The translations under genes and the position numbers were made by a program. DNA of 64,000 bases, taken from positions 186,001 to 250,000 of the forward strand of contig NZ_JASKLR010000005.1 of the NCBI RefSeq assembly GCF_030124325.1, given 5' to 3'. This DNA is from Sinorhizobium sp. 8-89. Its GTDB lineage: Bacteria; Pseudomonadota; Alphaproteobacteria; Rhizobiales; Rhizobiaceae. Shown here one piece after another: positions 33,929 to 42,622 of the stretch (its first letter is position 1; every line of letters begins with the position of its first letter). A model generated the notes under the pieces. It did not search any database. It was given only the letters and a program-made list of their open reading frames with translations, and was not told where the DNA came from.

Positions 33929-35584
33929 CTAGCGAACCTCGGCTCGCGCCCGCCGGCGCGTGTCGTTGCGCTCGTGTTGGAAAATCACAGGCGGCAGCGC
34001 CGGCAGGCCGCGGATGATGTCCGCCCCCTTCTCGCCCACCATGATCGTCGGCCCGTTGGTGTTGCAGGAGGGCACGCGCGGCATGACCGAGCTGTCGCAG
34101 ACCCGCAAACCGTCGAGCCCGCGCACCTTGAGCTCCAGATCGACCACCGCCGTCGCATCCGTACCCATCTTGCAAGTGCCGACCGGATGGTGATCGGTCT
34201 TGGCGTTGGCGCAGCCATATTCGAAAAGCTGCTCTTCGGTCCGGATATCGTTACCCGGCAGACGTTCAGCGAGCACATAGGGCTTCAGCGCGGCCTGCTG
34301 CATGATTTCGCGGGCGATCCGCAGGCCTTCGAGCGACATCTTGCGATCGTGCGGATCCTCCCAATAGTTCGGGTCGATGAGCGGAGCGGCCGCCGCATCG
34401 GCGGAGGAAAGCCGGACAGTGCCGCGCGAGCGCGGATGCAGATAGGCGGAATTCAGCGTCACCCCTGCATTCTTGAGGCGCGCGACGCCAGCCTCGATGC
34501 CGGAGCCGAGACCGAGATGGAACTGGATATCCGGCGAGCGCGCGTCGGGATCGGCATACCAGAAGCCGCCGGTCTCGAAGAGCGACGAGGCGACGGGGCC
34601 GGTGCGGAAGAGCACGTATTGCAGGCCCGCCCAGAGCGTGCGGTGCAGCTTGGCGACGTTGTCATAGGTGTGATCGCCGGTGCATTCCGATATGACGAAG
34701 AGGTCGAGGTGGTCCTGAAGATTGCCGCCGACGCCCGGGAGATCGTGGCGAACCTCGACGCCGACCGCGCGCAGGTGGTCGGCCGGGCCGATACCCGATT
34801 GCAGCAGCAGCTTCGGCGATCCGATCGCGCCCGAAGAGATGAGCACTTCGCGATCCGCCCGGATCGTTTCGCTGCCCCTGGACGTCACCACCTCCACACC
34901 GACCGCACGCCTGCCTTCGAGCACGATGCGGGCGACGCGCGCGCCGGCGCGCACCGTCAGGTTTTTTCGGCCCTTGATCGGCGAGAGATAGGCAAGCGAC
35001 GCGGAAGAGCGCCGACGGTTTCGTTGCGTCAGTTGATAGAAGCCGACGCCCGCTTGCTGCCTGCCATTGAAATCGTGATTGTAAGGAATGCCGAGCTCCT
35101 GGCCCGCGCGGATATAGGCGTCACAGATCGGCAGCGCCGAGACCGGCATCGACACCCCGAGCGGTCCGCCATAGGAATGATAGTCGTCGGCAAAGCGCTG
35201 GTTGTCTTCGGCCCGCTTGAAATAGGGCAGCACGCTTCGGTAGTCCCAGCCGGTGCAACCGTCTTCGCGCGCCCAAAGGTCATAGTCGACGGCATTGCCG
35301 CGGGTATAGAGCTGCGCATTGATCGACGAACCGCCACCAATCACCTTCGCCTGGGTGTAGCGCAGCACCCTGCCCTTCATGTGCTTCTGCGGCACCGTCT
35401 GCCAGCCCCAGCTCGCGACGCCTTTGGTCATCTTGGCGAAGCCGGCCGGCATATGGAACAGCGGATTCCAGTCGCCGCCACCGGCTTCGAGCAGCAGCAC
35501 CTTGACCGTCGGGTCCTCACTCAAGCGGTTGGCAAGAACACAGCCCGCGGGGCCGGCGCCGGTGATTATGTAGTCGTATGTCAT
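33929..35584 (-). CDS. GMC-family FAD oxidoreductase (choline-dehydrogenase-like)
   Basis: The product has 551 residues: an N-terminal FAD-binding motif [17 protein letters not shown] with the dinucleotide Glu in LLLEAGG, the GMC signature [18 protein letters not shown], and C-terminal catalytic residues in [10 protein letters not shown] (His) and [15 protein letters not shown] (Asn). GMC flavoproteins oxidise alcohols or sugar hydroxyls. A LacI-type palindrome lies 26 bases before the ATG (35610-35627), the same motif as at lacI-2 and the DUF993 gene. I therefore place this gene in the LacI-2 regulon; a sugar or polyol substrate is more likely than choline. Confidence 0.88.
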   Translation of the reverse strand: MTYDYIITGAGPAGCVLANRLSEDPTVKVLLLEAGGGDWNPLFHMPAGFAKMTKGVASWGWQTVPQKHMKGRVLRYTQAKVIGGGSSINAQLYTRGNAVDYDLWAREDGCTGWDYRSVLPYFKRAEDNQRFADDYHSYGGPLGVSMPVSALPICDAYIRAGQELGIPYNHDFNGRQQAGVGFYQLTQRNRRRSSASLAYLSPIKGRKNLTVRAGARVARIVLEGRRAVGVEVVTSRGSETIRADREVLISSGAIGSPKLLLQSGIGPADHLRAVGVEVRHDLPGVGGNLQDHLDLFVISECTGDHTYDNVAKLHRTLWAGLQYVLFRTGPVASSLFETGGFWYADPDARSPDIQFHLGLGSGIEAGVARLKNAGVTLNSAYLHPRSRGTVRLSSADAAAAPLIDPNYWEDPHDRKMSLEGLRIAREIMQQAALKPYVLAERLPGNDIRTEEQLFEYGCANAKTDHHPVGTCKMGTDATAVVDLELKVRGLDGLRVCDSSVMPRVPSCNTNGPTIMVGEKGADIIRGLPALPPVIFQHERNDTRRRARAEVR

Positions 35585-35609
35585 TCGCTATTTTCCTCCA
35601 GAGTTTGCA

Positions 35610-35627
35610 ATTTGGATCGTTCCAAAT
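35610..35627. promoter_or_regulatory. LacI-2 operator candidate before the GMC oxidoreductase gene
   Basis: ATTTGGATCGTTCCAAAT is an 18-bp palindrome with a central CG and a single mismatched pair. It matches the sites at 49773-49790 and 50001-50020 in arms and spacing and lies just upstream of the minus-strand start at 35584. Confidence 0.75.
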
Positions 35628-35671
35628 CACAAACACAAAACGTCTCCGATGCGCATCTCTCGCCTACTCCT

Positions 35672-36445
35672 TCAAAGACGGCTGATGGAAAGCCCGCCAT
35701 CGGCCTGGATGACCGAGCCCGTGGCGAAGCCGAACTGCCCGCCGGCGAGCCCGGCGACGATCCTGCCGATGTCGTCGGGCTCTCCCCATCGCCGCATCGG
35801 CACCAGGCCATCTGCAATCAGGGCATCGTATTTGCCGGAAACCGTTGCGGTCATGTCCGAACGGATGATGCCGGGACGGACTTCGAAGACTGAGACACCG
35901 GTCTCCGCCAGTCTCAGTGCCAGACCCTGGCTGAAGGCGGCAAGTCCCGCCTTGCTCATGCAGTAATCGAGCCGTTCCGGCGATGTCATCGCCGCCGAGA
36001 CCGAGGTGATGTTGATGATCGAGCGCGGGCCGACCGCCTTTGTCCCGAGCATCGCCTTCAACACCGCCTGCGTGAAGAAAACCGTGCCGCGCAGGTTGAT
36101 GCCGACGATGGTGTCGAAATTCTCTGGCTTCAGATCGAGGAAATCACCGCGGACGACGGAAGCGATCCCGGCATTGTTGACGAGGCAATCGATCCTGCCG
36201 AACGCGTCAATTACCGCGTCCACGGTCGCCTGATGGGTGGAAAGATCGGCGAGATCGGCCTGGAGAAAGATCGCACGCACGCCGTACGTCCCGAGTTCCG
36301 CGAGCACGGATGCTACACCATCGGCATCGCCGATGCCTGTGATGGCGATGTCAAAGCCGCTTGCCGCGAGCGCCCGGGCGATGCCGAGGCCGATGCCACG
36401 TCGGCCACCGGTGACGATCGCGACGGGACGTGCTTTCTCCGTCAT
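35672..36445 (-). CDS. Short-chain dehydrogenase/reductase
   Basis: The product is a 257-residue Rossmann-fold SDR with cofactor motif TGGRRGIGLGIA near residue 12, NNAG near 90, and catalytic Ser/Tyr/Lys (INITSVSA; YCMSK). The arginine pair in the glycine loop is often seen in NADP-preferring members, but this is weak evidence. It is translationally coupled (ATGA) to the upstream GMC gene in the LacI-1 ABC operon. It may reduce or oxidise a keto-sugar produced by that flavoprotein; this is inference. Confidence 0.85.
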   Translation of the reverse strand: MTEKARPVAIVTGGRRGIGLGIARALAASGFDIAITGIGDADGVASVLAELGTYGVRAIFLQADLADLSTHQATVDAVIDAFGRIDCLVNNAGIASVVRGDFLDLKPENFDTIVGINLRGTVFFTQAVLKAMLGTKAVGPRSIINITSVSAAMTSPERLDYCMSKAGLAAFSQGLALRLAETGVSVFEVRPGIIRSDMTATVSGKYDALIADGLVPMRRWGEPDDIGRIVAGLAGGQFGFATGSVIQADGGLSISRL

Positions 36446-37956
36446 GGCCGAAGGTCCTCTTTAATGATGTGATCCGCGACGCGCAGCGCCTGCGCCGCGA
36501 CCGTCAGCGCCGGGTTCACCGCTGCGGAAGTCGGCAGGAAGCCGGCGTCGACGACGAAAAGGTTCGGGTGATCGAATGCGCGGCAATAGACGTCGAGTGG
36601 CGCCTCACCCGGATTCTTGCCGATCCTGACGGTGCCGCACTGATGCGACGGCGTGCGCTTGTCGAAGGCCCGCGCGAGAACGACCGGGAAGCCGGCTTTT
36701 CTCAGCACCGCCTTCAACTTGGCGACGAGATCGAGATGCGCCTGCCAATTGGTGCGCACCCATTTCAGTACCACGCGGTCGCCTTCGACCATGACCCGGC
36801 TGTCCGGCGACGGCAGGTCCTCGCTCATGGCGTAAAAGTCGATGCCGCGGGCCGAGATCTGGTTCAGCAGCCATTCAGGAACGGCCGGCATGTTCGCCTT
36901 CAGGATCGCGCCCGAGACCCGGCCGAGAAGCTGGATATTGCCGAGCGGCGGCCCCCCTGCCCCATCCGAAAGATAGAAGTCGTTGAGACCGAAGGTCTTC
37001 TGATAGATGGAATCGTTGCGGTACCAGGGGCTGAGCGCAATCACCGCACTCGAATTGTGATTCATGAAATTGCGCCCCACCTGGTCGGATCGGTTTGCAA
37101 GCCCCGCCGGATTGCCGTCATCGGCGGAGCGCAATAGCAGGACAGCCGATTGCACGGCCCCGGCCGACAGGATGACGAGCTTCGGCCAAACGCTGTGCTC
37201 TACCCCTTCCTTGACGTAGTAAACGGTCTCGATCGCCTTGCCGTCCGGCGCGGTCGCAAGCCGCGTCACGCGCGAACCGGTTTGCAGCCGGACGTTCGGA
37301 TATTCGAGTGCTGCGGTTAGCGCCGCCGTCTCCGCATCCATCTTGCCGTCGAAGCTGTTCGGATGCGCATCCCAAGGGGTCTTGCCCTTGGCGAGCCAGC
37401 GCTCGATGTCGATGCCGAGCGGCAGCGAATAGGGATGCAGGCCGATTTCCTCCAAGCGCTTGCGAACCTTGGCGATAGCCGGTTCATCCGCCACGGGCCC
37501 ATGAGGATAATCGTGCGAGTGCGCCGGCTCGGTCGGATCTTCACCGAGCCTCCCGCGCACCTGATAGAGCGCCTCCGCCCTGGAGTACCACGGCTCGAGC
37601 TCCTCGTAGGGAAACGGCCAGGCGGGCGAAACCCCGTCCCGATGCGGCATCTCCTCGAAATCCTCGCGGCGATAGCGGGTCAGCACCGCGCCGTAGAATT
37701 TCGAGTTGCCGCCGACATTGTAGTAATTGCCGGGATTGAAGCCGACGCCGCCGGCCTCGTACCAGGTTTCCTTCGGCCGGAAATGGCCGCGCTGGAAGAT
37801 CGCCCTCTGGTCACGGTTTTCCGGACGGTCCTCGATGTGACCGCCCGCCTCGAGGATCAGGATCTCGGCGCCCGACGGGGCGAGTCCCGTCGCCACGGTC
37901 GCGCCGCCGATCCCCGATCCTATGATGACGATATCCGGCTCAGTCCGCATCGCCAT
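36442..37956 (-). CDS. GMC-family FAD oxidoreductase, glucoside 3-dehydrogenase-like
   Basis: The product has 504 residues: an N-terminal FAD motif (IVIIGSGIGGATVATGLA, LILEAGG), a GNYYNVGGNSKFYGAVLTRY segment, and a C-terminal GMC domain with PSHQCGTVRIG and AAVNPALTVAAQALRVADHI. The last segments resemble bacterial glucoside 3-dehydrogenase large subunits, which make 3-keto-glycosides. The start at 37956 lies two bases past the ATPase stop; a GTG at 37962 overlapping that stop is an alternative. Encoded inside a sugar ABC operon, it probably oxidises the imported sugar. No hitchhiker (cytochrome) or small-subunit gene is adjacent. Confidence 0.83.
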   Translation of the reverse strand: MAMRTEPDIVIIGSGIGGATVATGLAPSGAEILILEAGGHIEDRPENRDQRAIFQRGHFRPKETWYEAGGVGFNPGNYYNVGGNSKFYGAVLTRYRREDFEEMPHRDGVSPAWPFPYEELEPWYSRAEALYQVRGRLGEDPTEPAHSHDYPHGPVADEPAIAKVRKRLEEIGLHPYSLPLGIDIERWLAKGKTPWDAHPNSFDGKMDAETAALTAALEYPNVRLQTGSRVTRLATAPDGKAIETVYYVKEGVEHSVWPKLVILSAGAVQSAVLLLRSADDGNPAGLANRSDQVGRNFMNHNSSAVIALSPWYRNDSIYQKTFGLNDFYLSDGAGGPPLGNIQLLGRVSGAILKANMPAVPEWLLNQISARGIDFYAMSEDLPSPDSRVMVEGDRVVLKWVRTNWQAHLDLVAKLKAVLRKAGFPVVLARAFDKRTPSHQCGTVRIGKNPGEAPLDVYCRAFDHPNLFVVDAGFLPTSAAVNPALTVAAQALRVADHIIKEDLRP

Positions 37957-37958
37957 GC

Positions 37959-39071
37959 TCACGCGATCCGCATCTGGCTCTGCGGATCGAAGAACACCGC
38001 CTTGTCGAGGTTGAAGGCGAGCCGCGACGTTTGACCGGGTGCAATGCGCGCGTCGGCGCGCAGCCGGGCGACGATTTCCTTGCCGCCGAGACGCGTGACC
38101 GCAAAGGTGTCGGAGCCGGCCGGCTCGACCACCTCGATCAGGCACTCGCCTTCCGCGACATATTTCGCGTTGCGGTCGGCACCATCGGGATCCGTCAGCG
38201 CCTCTGGCCGGATGCCGAACACGACATCCTTGCCGGCATAGGCGGACAGGGCGCCGTTATGCGGCACGGCAAGCTTCAATGGCTCGGCGTTCGGCCGTGC
38301 CAGCGTGACTGCGACGTCGGCGCCGGTCTTTTCGATGCGGGCGGTCAGCAGGTTCATCGCCGGCGACCCCATGAAATCGGCGACGAACATGTTGGCAGGG
38401 TTGTTGTAGATCTCGGCCGGCGAGCCGAACTGCTGCAGCACCCCGTCCTTCAAGACGGCGATCTTGGTGGCGAGCGTCATCGCCTCGATCTGGTCGTGCG
38501 TCACGTAGACGATCGTCGTCTTCATCCGGTGATGCAGGCGCTTGATCTCGGTGCGCATATCGACGCGCAGTTTCGCATCGAGGTTCGACAGCGGTTCGTC
38601 GAAGAGGAAGACCTGCGGATTGCGCACTAGCGCGCGGCCCATGGCGACGCGCTGGCGCTGGCCACCGGAAAGCTGGCTCGGCTTGCGATCGAGCAGATGG
38701 CCGATCTGCAGCATGTCGGCGACCTGCTTGATCGCCTTCTCGCGCTCCTCCTTCGGCACGCCGCGGATTTCCATGCCGAAGGCGATGTTTCCGGCGACCG
38801 TCATGTTCGGGTAGAGCGCGTAGGACTGGAACACCATGGCGATATCGCGCTTCGACGGGTGGAGCCCCGAGACCGACCGGCCGTTGATCGCAATGTCCCC
38901 CGAGGTGATCGGTTCCAGGCCCGCGATGGTGTTCAGGAGGGTCGACTTGCCGCAGCCCGACGGACCGACGAGGACGAGGAAACCGCCCTTCTCGATCTCC
39001 AGATTGATGTCCTTGAGGATTTCAAGAGAGCCGTAGGACTTGCGCAGGTTGCTGATTTTCAAGAAAGACAT
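37959..39071 (-). CDS. Sugar ABC transporter ATP-binding protein (UgpC/MalK-type)
   Basis: The product has 370 residues with Walker A GPSGCGKST near 38, signature LSGGQRQRVAMGRAL, Walker B VFLFDEPLSNLDAKLRVDMR, and a C-terminal TOBE/regulatory region (residues about 240-370; FGIRPEALTD). This domain layout is that of CUT1-type carbohydrate importers. It lies four bases after the MalG-type permease gene and completes the importer encoded at 37959-42292. Confidence 0.92.
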   Translation of the reverse strand: MSFLKISNLRKSYGSLEILKDINLEIEKGGFLVLVGPSGCGKSTLLNTIAGLEPITSGDIAINGRSVSGLHPSKRDIAMVFQSYALYPNMTVAGNIAFGMEIRGVPKEEREKAIKQVADMLQIGHLLDRKPSQLSGGQRQRVAMGRALVRNPQVFLFDEPLSNLDAKLRVDMRTEIKRLHHRMKTTIVYVTHDQIEAMTLATKIAVLKDGVLQQFGSPAEIYNNPANMFVADFMGSPAMNLLTARIEKTGADVAVTLARPNAEPLKLAVPHNGALSAYAGKDVVFGIRPEALTDPDGADRNAKYVAEGECLIEVVEPAGSDTFAVTRLGGKEIVARLRADARIAPGQTSRLAFNLDKAVFFDPQSQMRIA

Positions 39072-39075
39072 GAGC

Positions 39076-39957
39076 TTATCCTTTCACGGCGCCGGACATC
39101 AGCCCGCGGACGAAGTAGCGGCCGGACACGATATAGACGATGAGCGTTGGCAGGGCGGCGAGGATCGCGCCCGCGAAGTGGACGTTGTATTCCTTGACCC
39201 CCGTGGACGACGAAACCAGGTTGTTGAGCGCGACCGTCATCGGCGTCGAAAAGGGTCCCGAGAAAGAGGCACCGAACAGGAAGTCGTTCCAGATATTGGT
39301 GAACTGCCAGATGACCGAGACGACGATGATCGGCCCGGAAGACGGCAGCATGATGCGCCGGAAGATCTGGAAGAAGCTCGCGCCGTCGATCTGCGCCGCG
39401 CGCACCAGTTCGGTCGGGAAGGCCTCGTAGTAGTTGCGGAAATAAAGCGTCGTGAAGCCGATGCCATAGACCACATGCACGAGGATCAGCCCCCAGATCG
39501 ACCCGGCAATGCCTAGCACGCCGAGAATGCGCGCCATCGGGATCAGCACGATCTGGAACGGGATGAAGCAGGAGAGCAGCAGCATTCCGAAGAAGATGTT
39601 TGCTCCCGGAAAGCGCCACTTCGTCAGCACGTAGCCATTGAGCGCGCCGATGATCGTCGAGATGGCGACCGCCGGGACCACCATCAGGATCGAGTTGATG
39701 AAGAAGGGACGAAGGCCCGTCGGCTGAACGCCGATCTGCGCGGTCGACCAGGCGGAAAGCCAGGGCTCGACCGTCCAGGTCTCAGGCAGGTTCAGCATGC
39801 CGCCCTGGCGGATTTCATCGAGCGGCTTCAGCGAATTCACCACCATCACGTAGAGCGGCAGCAGGGAGTAGAGCGCAAAGAGGATCAGCGCCGTGTAGAT
39901 CAGTGCCCGCGCCAGGCGGTTGTGCGAGATGACATTGTCTGGGCTGGGAGCTCTCAT
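39076..39957 (-). CDS. Sugar ABC transporter permease, MalG-type
   Basis: The product is a 293-residue protein with six predicted membrane segments and the EAA loop EAFPTELVRAAQIDGASFFQ. The sequence IYTALILFALYSLLPLYVMV is the usual first segment of the second CUT1 permease. Its start overlaps the end of the preceding permease gene by four bases (ATGA). It pairs with the MalF-type protein to form the membrane channel. Confidence 0.92.
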   Translation of the reverse strand: MRAPSPDNVISHNRLARALIYTALILFALYSLLPLYVMVVNSLKPLDEIRQGGMLNLPETWTVEPWLSAWSTAQIGVQPTGLRPFFINSILMVVPAVAISTIIGALNGYVLTKWRFPGANIFFGMLLLSCFIPFQIVLIPMARILGVLGIAGSIWGLILVHVVYGIGFTTLYFRNYYEAFPTELVRAAQIDGASFFQIFRRIMLPSSGPIIVVSVIWQFTNIWNDFLFGASFSGPFSTPMTVALNNLVSSSTGVKEYNVHFAGAILAALPTLIVYIVSGRYFVRGLMSGAVKG

Positions 39958-40835
39958 TGGCGTTTTCCTCCCCGGATTTCGGAATAGAGGTAGGGAATGA
40001 TGATCGAGAAGATCATCACCAGCATGATGATCGCCGAGGATGCGCCGATGCCCATCTGGTTGCGGGTGAAGGTATAGGAATACATGAAGGTCGCCGGCAG
40101 TTCGGTCGCCTGGCCCGGCCCGCCGCCGGTCAGGGCGATGATCAGGTCGTAAGCCTTGATCGCAAGATGGGCGAGGACGACGAAGGCCGAGAGGAAGACG
40201 GGCCGCATCAGCGGAATGATGATGCGCCGGTAGATGGTCGACGTCTTCGCTCCGTCAATCTGGGCGGCCTTGATGATTTCATTGTCGACGCCGCGCAGGC
40301 CAGCCAGGAACATCGCCATGATGAAGCCGGTCGATTGCCAGACGGCGGCGATGACGACGCAGTAGATCGCGAAGTTGCGGTCCTTGATCCAGTTGAAGGA
40401 GAAGCTCTCCCATCCCCAGAGATGCATGGTGTTCTCAAGCCCGATGCCCGGATCGAGGAACCACTTCCACGCCGTTCCGGTGACGATGAAGGAAAGCGCC
40501 ATCGGGTAGAGATAGATCGGCCGAAGGAACCCCTCGGCCCTGATCTTCTGGTCGAGCAGGATGGCCAGCGCCAGGCCCAGCACCGAGCAGATGGCGATAT
40601 AAAGCGTCGCGAAGATCGCGAGGTTGCTGACCGCCCGCCACCAGTGCGGCAGGGCCCAAAGCCGGCTGTAATTCAGCAGGCCGACGAAATTGTAGGACGG
40701 CAGCATCTTGCTGTCCGTCATCGAGAGGAAGCCGGTATAGGCTATGAAGCCGTAGACGAACACCAGAACTATGAGAAAGCTGGGGGCGAGCACGAGCTTG
40801 GGCAAAAGCTCCTGCAGCCGGGTGCGGCTATCCAT
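39954..40835 (-). CDS. Sugar ABC transporter permease, MalF-type
   Basis: The product has 293 residues, six membrane segments, and the EAA-type loop RGVDNEIIKAAQIDGAKTST. The open frame extends to 41021 through the palindromic repeat, which is not protein-like. The ATG at 40835 with GGTGG about eight bases upstream gives a normal-length permease beginning MDSRTRLQELLPKLVLAPSF. It is separated from the binding-protein gene by a RIME-like element. Confidence 0.9.
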   Translation of the reverse strand: MDSRTRLQELLPKLVLAPSFLIVLVFVYGFIAYTGFLSMTDSKMLPSYNFVGLLNYSRLWALPHWWRAVSNLAIFATLYIAICSVLGLALAILLDQKIRAEGFLRPIYLYPMALSFIVTGTAWKWFLDPGIGLENTMHLWGWESFSFNWIKDRNFAIYCVVIAAVWQSTGFIMAMFLAGLRGVDNEIIKAAQIDGAKTSTIYRRIIIPLMRPVFLSAFVVLAHLAIKAYDLIIALTGGGPGQATELPATFMYSYTFTRNQMGIGASSAIIMLVMIFSIIIPYLYSEIRGGKRQ

Positions 40836-40882
40836 GATCGTTACCACCGTTGACGTATCGTTTCGTTCGTTCCGCGCGTCTG

Positions 40883-41040
40883 CCCCCTCAACCAGGCCCT
40901 CTCCCCGCGAGCAGGGAGAGGGACAGAGGTGCGCCAGCTCGCCCCAAAAGGGGCAAAGGGGAGCGCCGGAGCGGGCCGCCCTCGTCCCTTCTCCCCGTGA
41001 GCGGGGAGAAGGTGCCGGCAAGCGGATGAGGCAAATCCCT
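40883..41040 (-). repeat. RIME-like palindromic repeat (copy 3)
   Basis: Two palindromes, CCTTCTCCCCGTGAGCGGGG and CCCTCTCCCCGCGAGCAGGG, are separated by about 60 bases that contain a GCCCC...GGGGC stem. The outer edges (TGCCGGCA, GGATGAGG) match copy 1, and the orientation is with the minus-strand operon. It sits between the binding-protein gene and the first permease gene, the same relative place as copy 1. Confidence 0.75.
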
Positions 41041-41047
41041 CGTCCGC

Positions 41048-42292
41048 TTACTTCGCGGCCTCGACCGCCGCGGCGAGTTCCTTCACAGCGTCTTCCGAGC
41101 TGAGCTCGCCGTTGAACTGACGCGTCACAACGTCGTAGATCGCGTTTTTGACGGACGCCGGGTTGGCGTGGCCATGGGCCATGGAGCCGTAAAGCGTGCC
41201 CTTGGCATTGGCTTCGGCAAGGTCCTTGATGCCCTTCTTACCGCAGGCGTCGAAGTCGGTATCCGGAACGTCGGTACGGGCCGGAACGGACCCCTTGACG
41301 ACGTTGAAGGCCGACTGGAAGGTCGGGCTTTCGATGGCCGAAGCCATCTGCAGCTGAGCCGGAACCTTGTCTTCCGAGACCTTGAACATGGCGAACTGGT
41401 CGGAGTTGAAGGTGACGGACCCTTGCGTTCCCGGGAAGCGTATGCAGACGAAATCGGTACCCGGCACCTTCTTCGCCTTCAGGAACTCGCCCTTCGCCCA
41501 GTCACCCATGAACTGCAGGCCGGCCTTGTCTTCGATGACCATGGCCGATGCGAGGTTCCAATCGCGGCCGGAGAAGTTGTCGTCGACATAGGAACGGAGC
41601 TTCGTCATGCGATCGAAGGCTTCCTTCATCTTGTCGCCGCCGAGGGCCGCCGGATCGAGGTCGATGAAGGCCTGCTTGTAGAAGTCGTTGCCGAGCGAGA
41701 GCACGACCGCGTCGAAGATCGTCGCGTCCTGCCAGGGCTGGCCACCATGGGCGACCGGCGTGATGCCCTGCTCCTTGAACTTGTCGAGCAGCGCGATCAG
41801 TTCATCCCAGCTAGTCGGCTCCTTGCCGCCGGCCTTGTCGAGTGCAGCCTTGTTGATCCAGACCCAGTTCGTCGAATGGACGTTGACCGGAGCGGCGATC
41901 CAGTGGCCGTCATATTTCGAGAATTGCTGCAGCGCGGTTGGAACCACCTTGTCCCAGCCTTCCTTGGCGGCAATCTCGTCGAGGTTGCCGAGCGCGCCTT
42001 CCTTTGCCCAGTCGAGAATGTCGAAGCCGAGCATCTGCACCGCGGTCGGAGCATTACCGGAGGTGACGCGGGCGCGAAGCACGGTCATCGCTTCGGTGCC
42101 GCCGCCGCCGGCGACCGGCATGTCGGTCCAGCCGATGCCCTTGCCCTCCAGATCCTTTTTGAGAACATCGAGTGCCGCAGCCTCGCCACCGGACGTCCAC
42201 CAGTGCAACACTTCCACGTTCTCTGCTGCGCGCGCGGCTGTCGCCGCCAACATCAGTGCTGCAACAGCTGTCGTCGTCATCAACTTGCGCAT
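41048..42292 (-). CDS. Sugar ABC transporter substrate-binding protein (GtsA/glucose-binding-like)
   Basis: The product is a 414-residue periplasmic protein with a signal peptide ending ATAARA near residue 22. The mature sequence begins [20 protein letters not shown] and includes [20 protein letters not shown] and [18 protein letters not shown]. These segments are typical of the CUT1 family 1 binding proteins related to glucose/mannose binders such as GtsA. The ATG at 42292 has GGGAGG upstream. It is first in the operon with permeases, ATPase, GMC oxidoreductase and SDR. The sugar bound is unknown; glucose-like sugars or glycosides are plausible. Confidence 0.88.
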   Translation of the reverse strand: MRKLMTTTAVAALMLAATAARAAENVEVLHWWTSGGEAAALDVLKKDLEGKGIGWTDMPVAGGGGTEAMTVLRARVTSGNAPTAVQMLGFDILDWAKEGALGNLDEIAAKEGWDKVVPTALQQFSKYDGHWIAAPVNVHSTNWVWINKAALDKAGGKEPTSWDELIALLDKFKEQGITPVAHGGQPWQDATIFDAVVLSLGNDFYKQAFIDLDPAALGGDKMKEAFDRMTKLRSYVDDNFSGRDWNLASAMVIEDKAGLQFMGDWAKGEFLKAKKVPGTDFVCIRFPGTQGSVTFNSDQFAMFKVSEDKVPAQLQMASAIESPTFQSAFNVVKGSVPARTDVPDTDFDACGKKGIKDLAEANAKGTLYGSMAHGHANPASVKNAIYDVVTRQFNGELSSEDAVKELAAAVEAAK

Positions 42293-42405
42293 CGTTATCC
42301 TCCCGTTTGCAAGTTACCGAAGCGGAATCTCCTCCGCCTTTTTTGGATGCCGCCCGTCTTCACCGGACGGCAATGGGCCTGCGGCATGCGCCGCCCGGCC
42401 AATTT

Positions 42406-42415
42406 AAAACGTTAC
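42406..42415. promoter_or_regulatory. LacI-1 operator candidate, SBP side
   Basis: TTTAAAACGTTAC here shares TTTAAAACGTT with the perfect palindrome at 42543-42552. It lies 114 bases before the binding-protein start on the minus strand. A central CG in an A/T-rich dyad is characteristic of LacI/GalR operators. Confidence 0.55.
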
Positions 42416-42542
42416 AAATACCGCCAAGTCAAGCGCTCGGGACCGTTGCGCAGTCTTGGCACCTAAACCGACTGAATTTGCTGGATTATACGGCATCACA
42501 GGTATAGTGCAGCGCAACAAAATCGGCTCCGTTCGTCCATTT

Positions 42543-42552
42543 AAAACGTTTT
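42543..42552. promoter_or_regulatory. LacI-1 operator candidate, regulator side
   Basis: AAAACGTTTT is a perfect palindrome, embedded in TTTAAAACGTTTTC, about 70 bases before the lacI-1 start. Its centre is 137 bp from that of the site at 42406-42415, a distance compatible with repression by looping. Confidence 0.6.
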
Positions 42553-42622
42553 CATCATACGATTGCCTAATGGGTCGCGTCACGTTACAAAACCGCTCTT
42601 GATCGTTCGCAGGAAAGAACCA

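Noticed and set aside
40836-41021. N-terminal extension of the MalF-type permease
   Set aside because: The extension is translated from the RIME-like repeat (Pro/Arg/Ser-rich) and is not protein-like; ATG 40835 gives the normal length.
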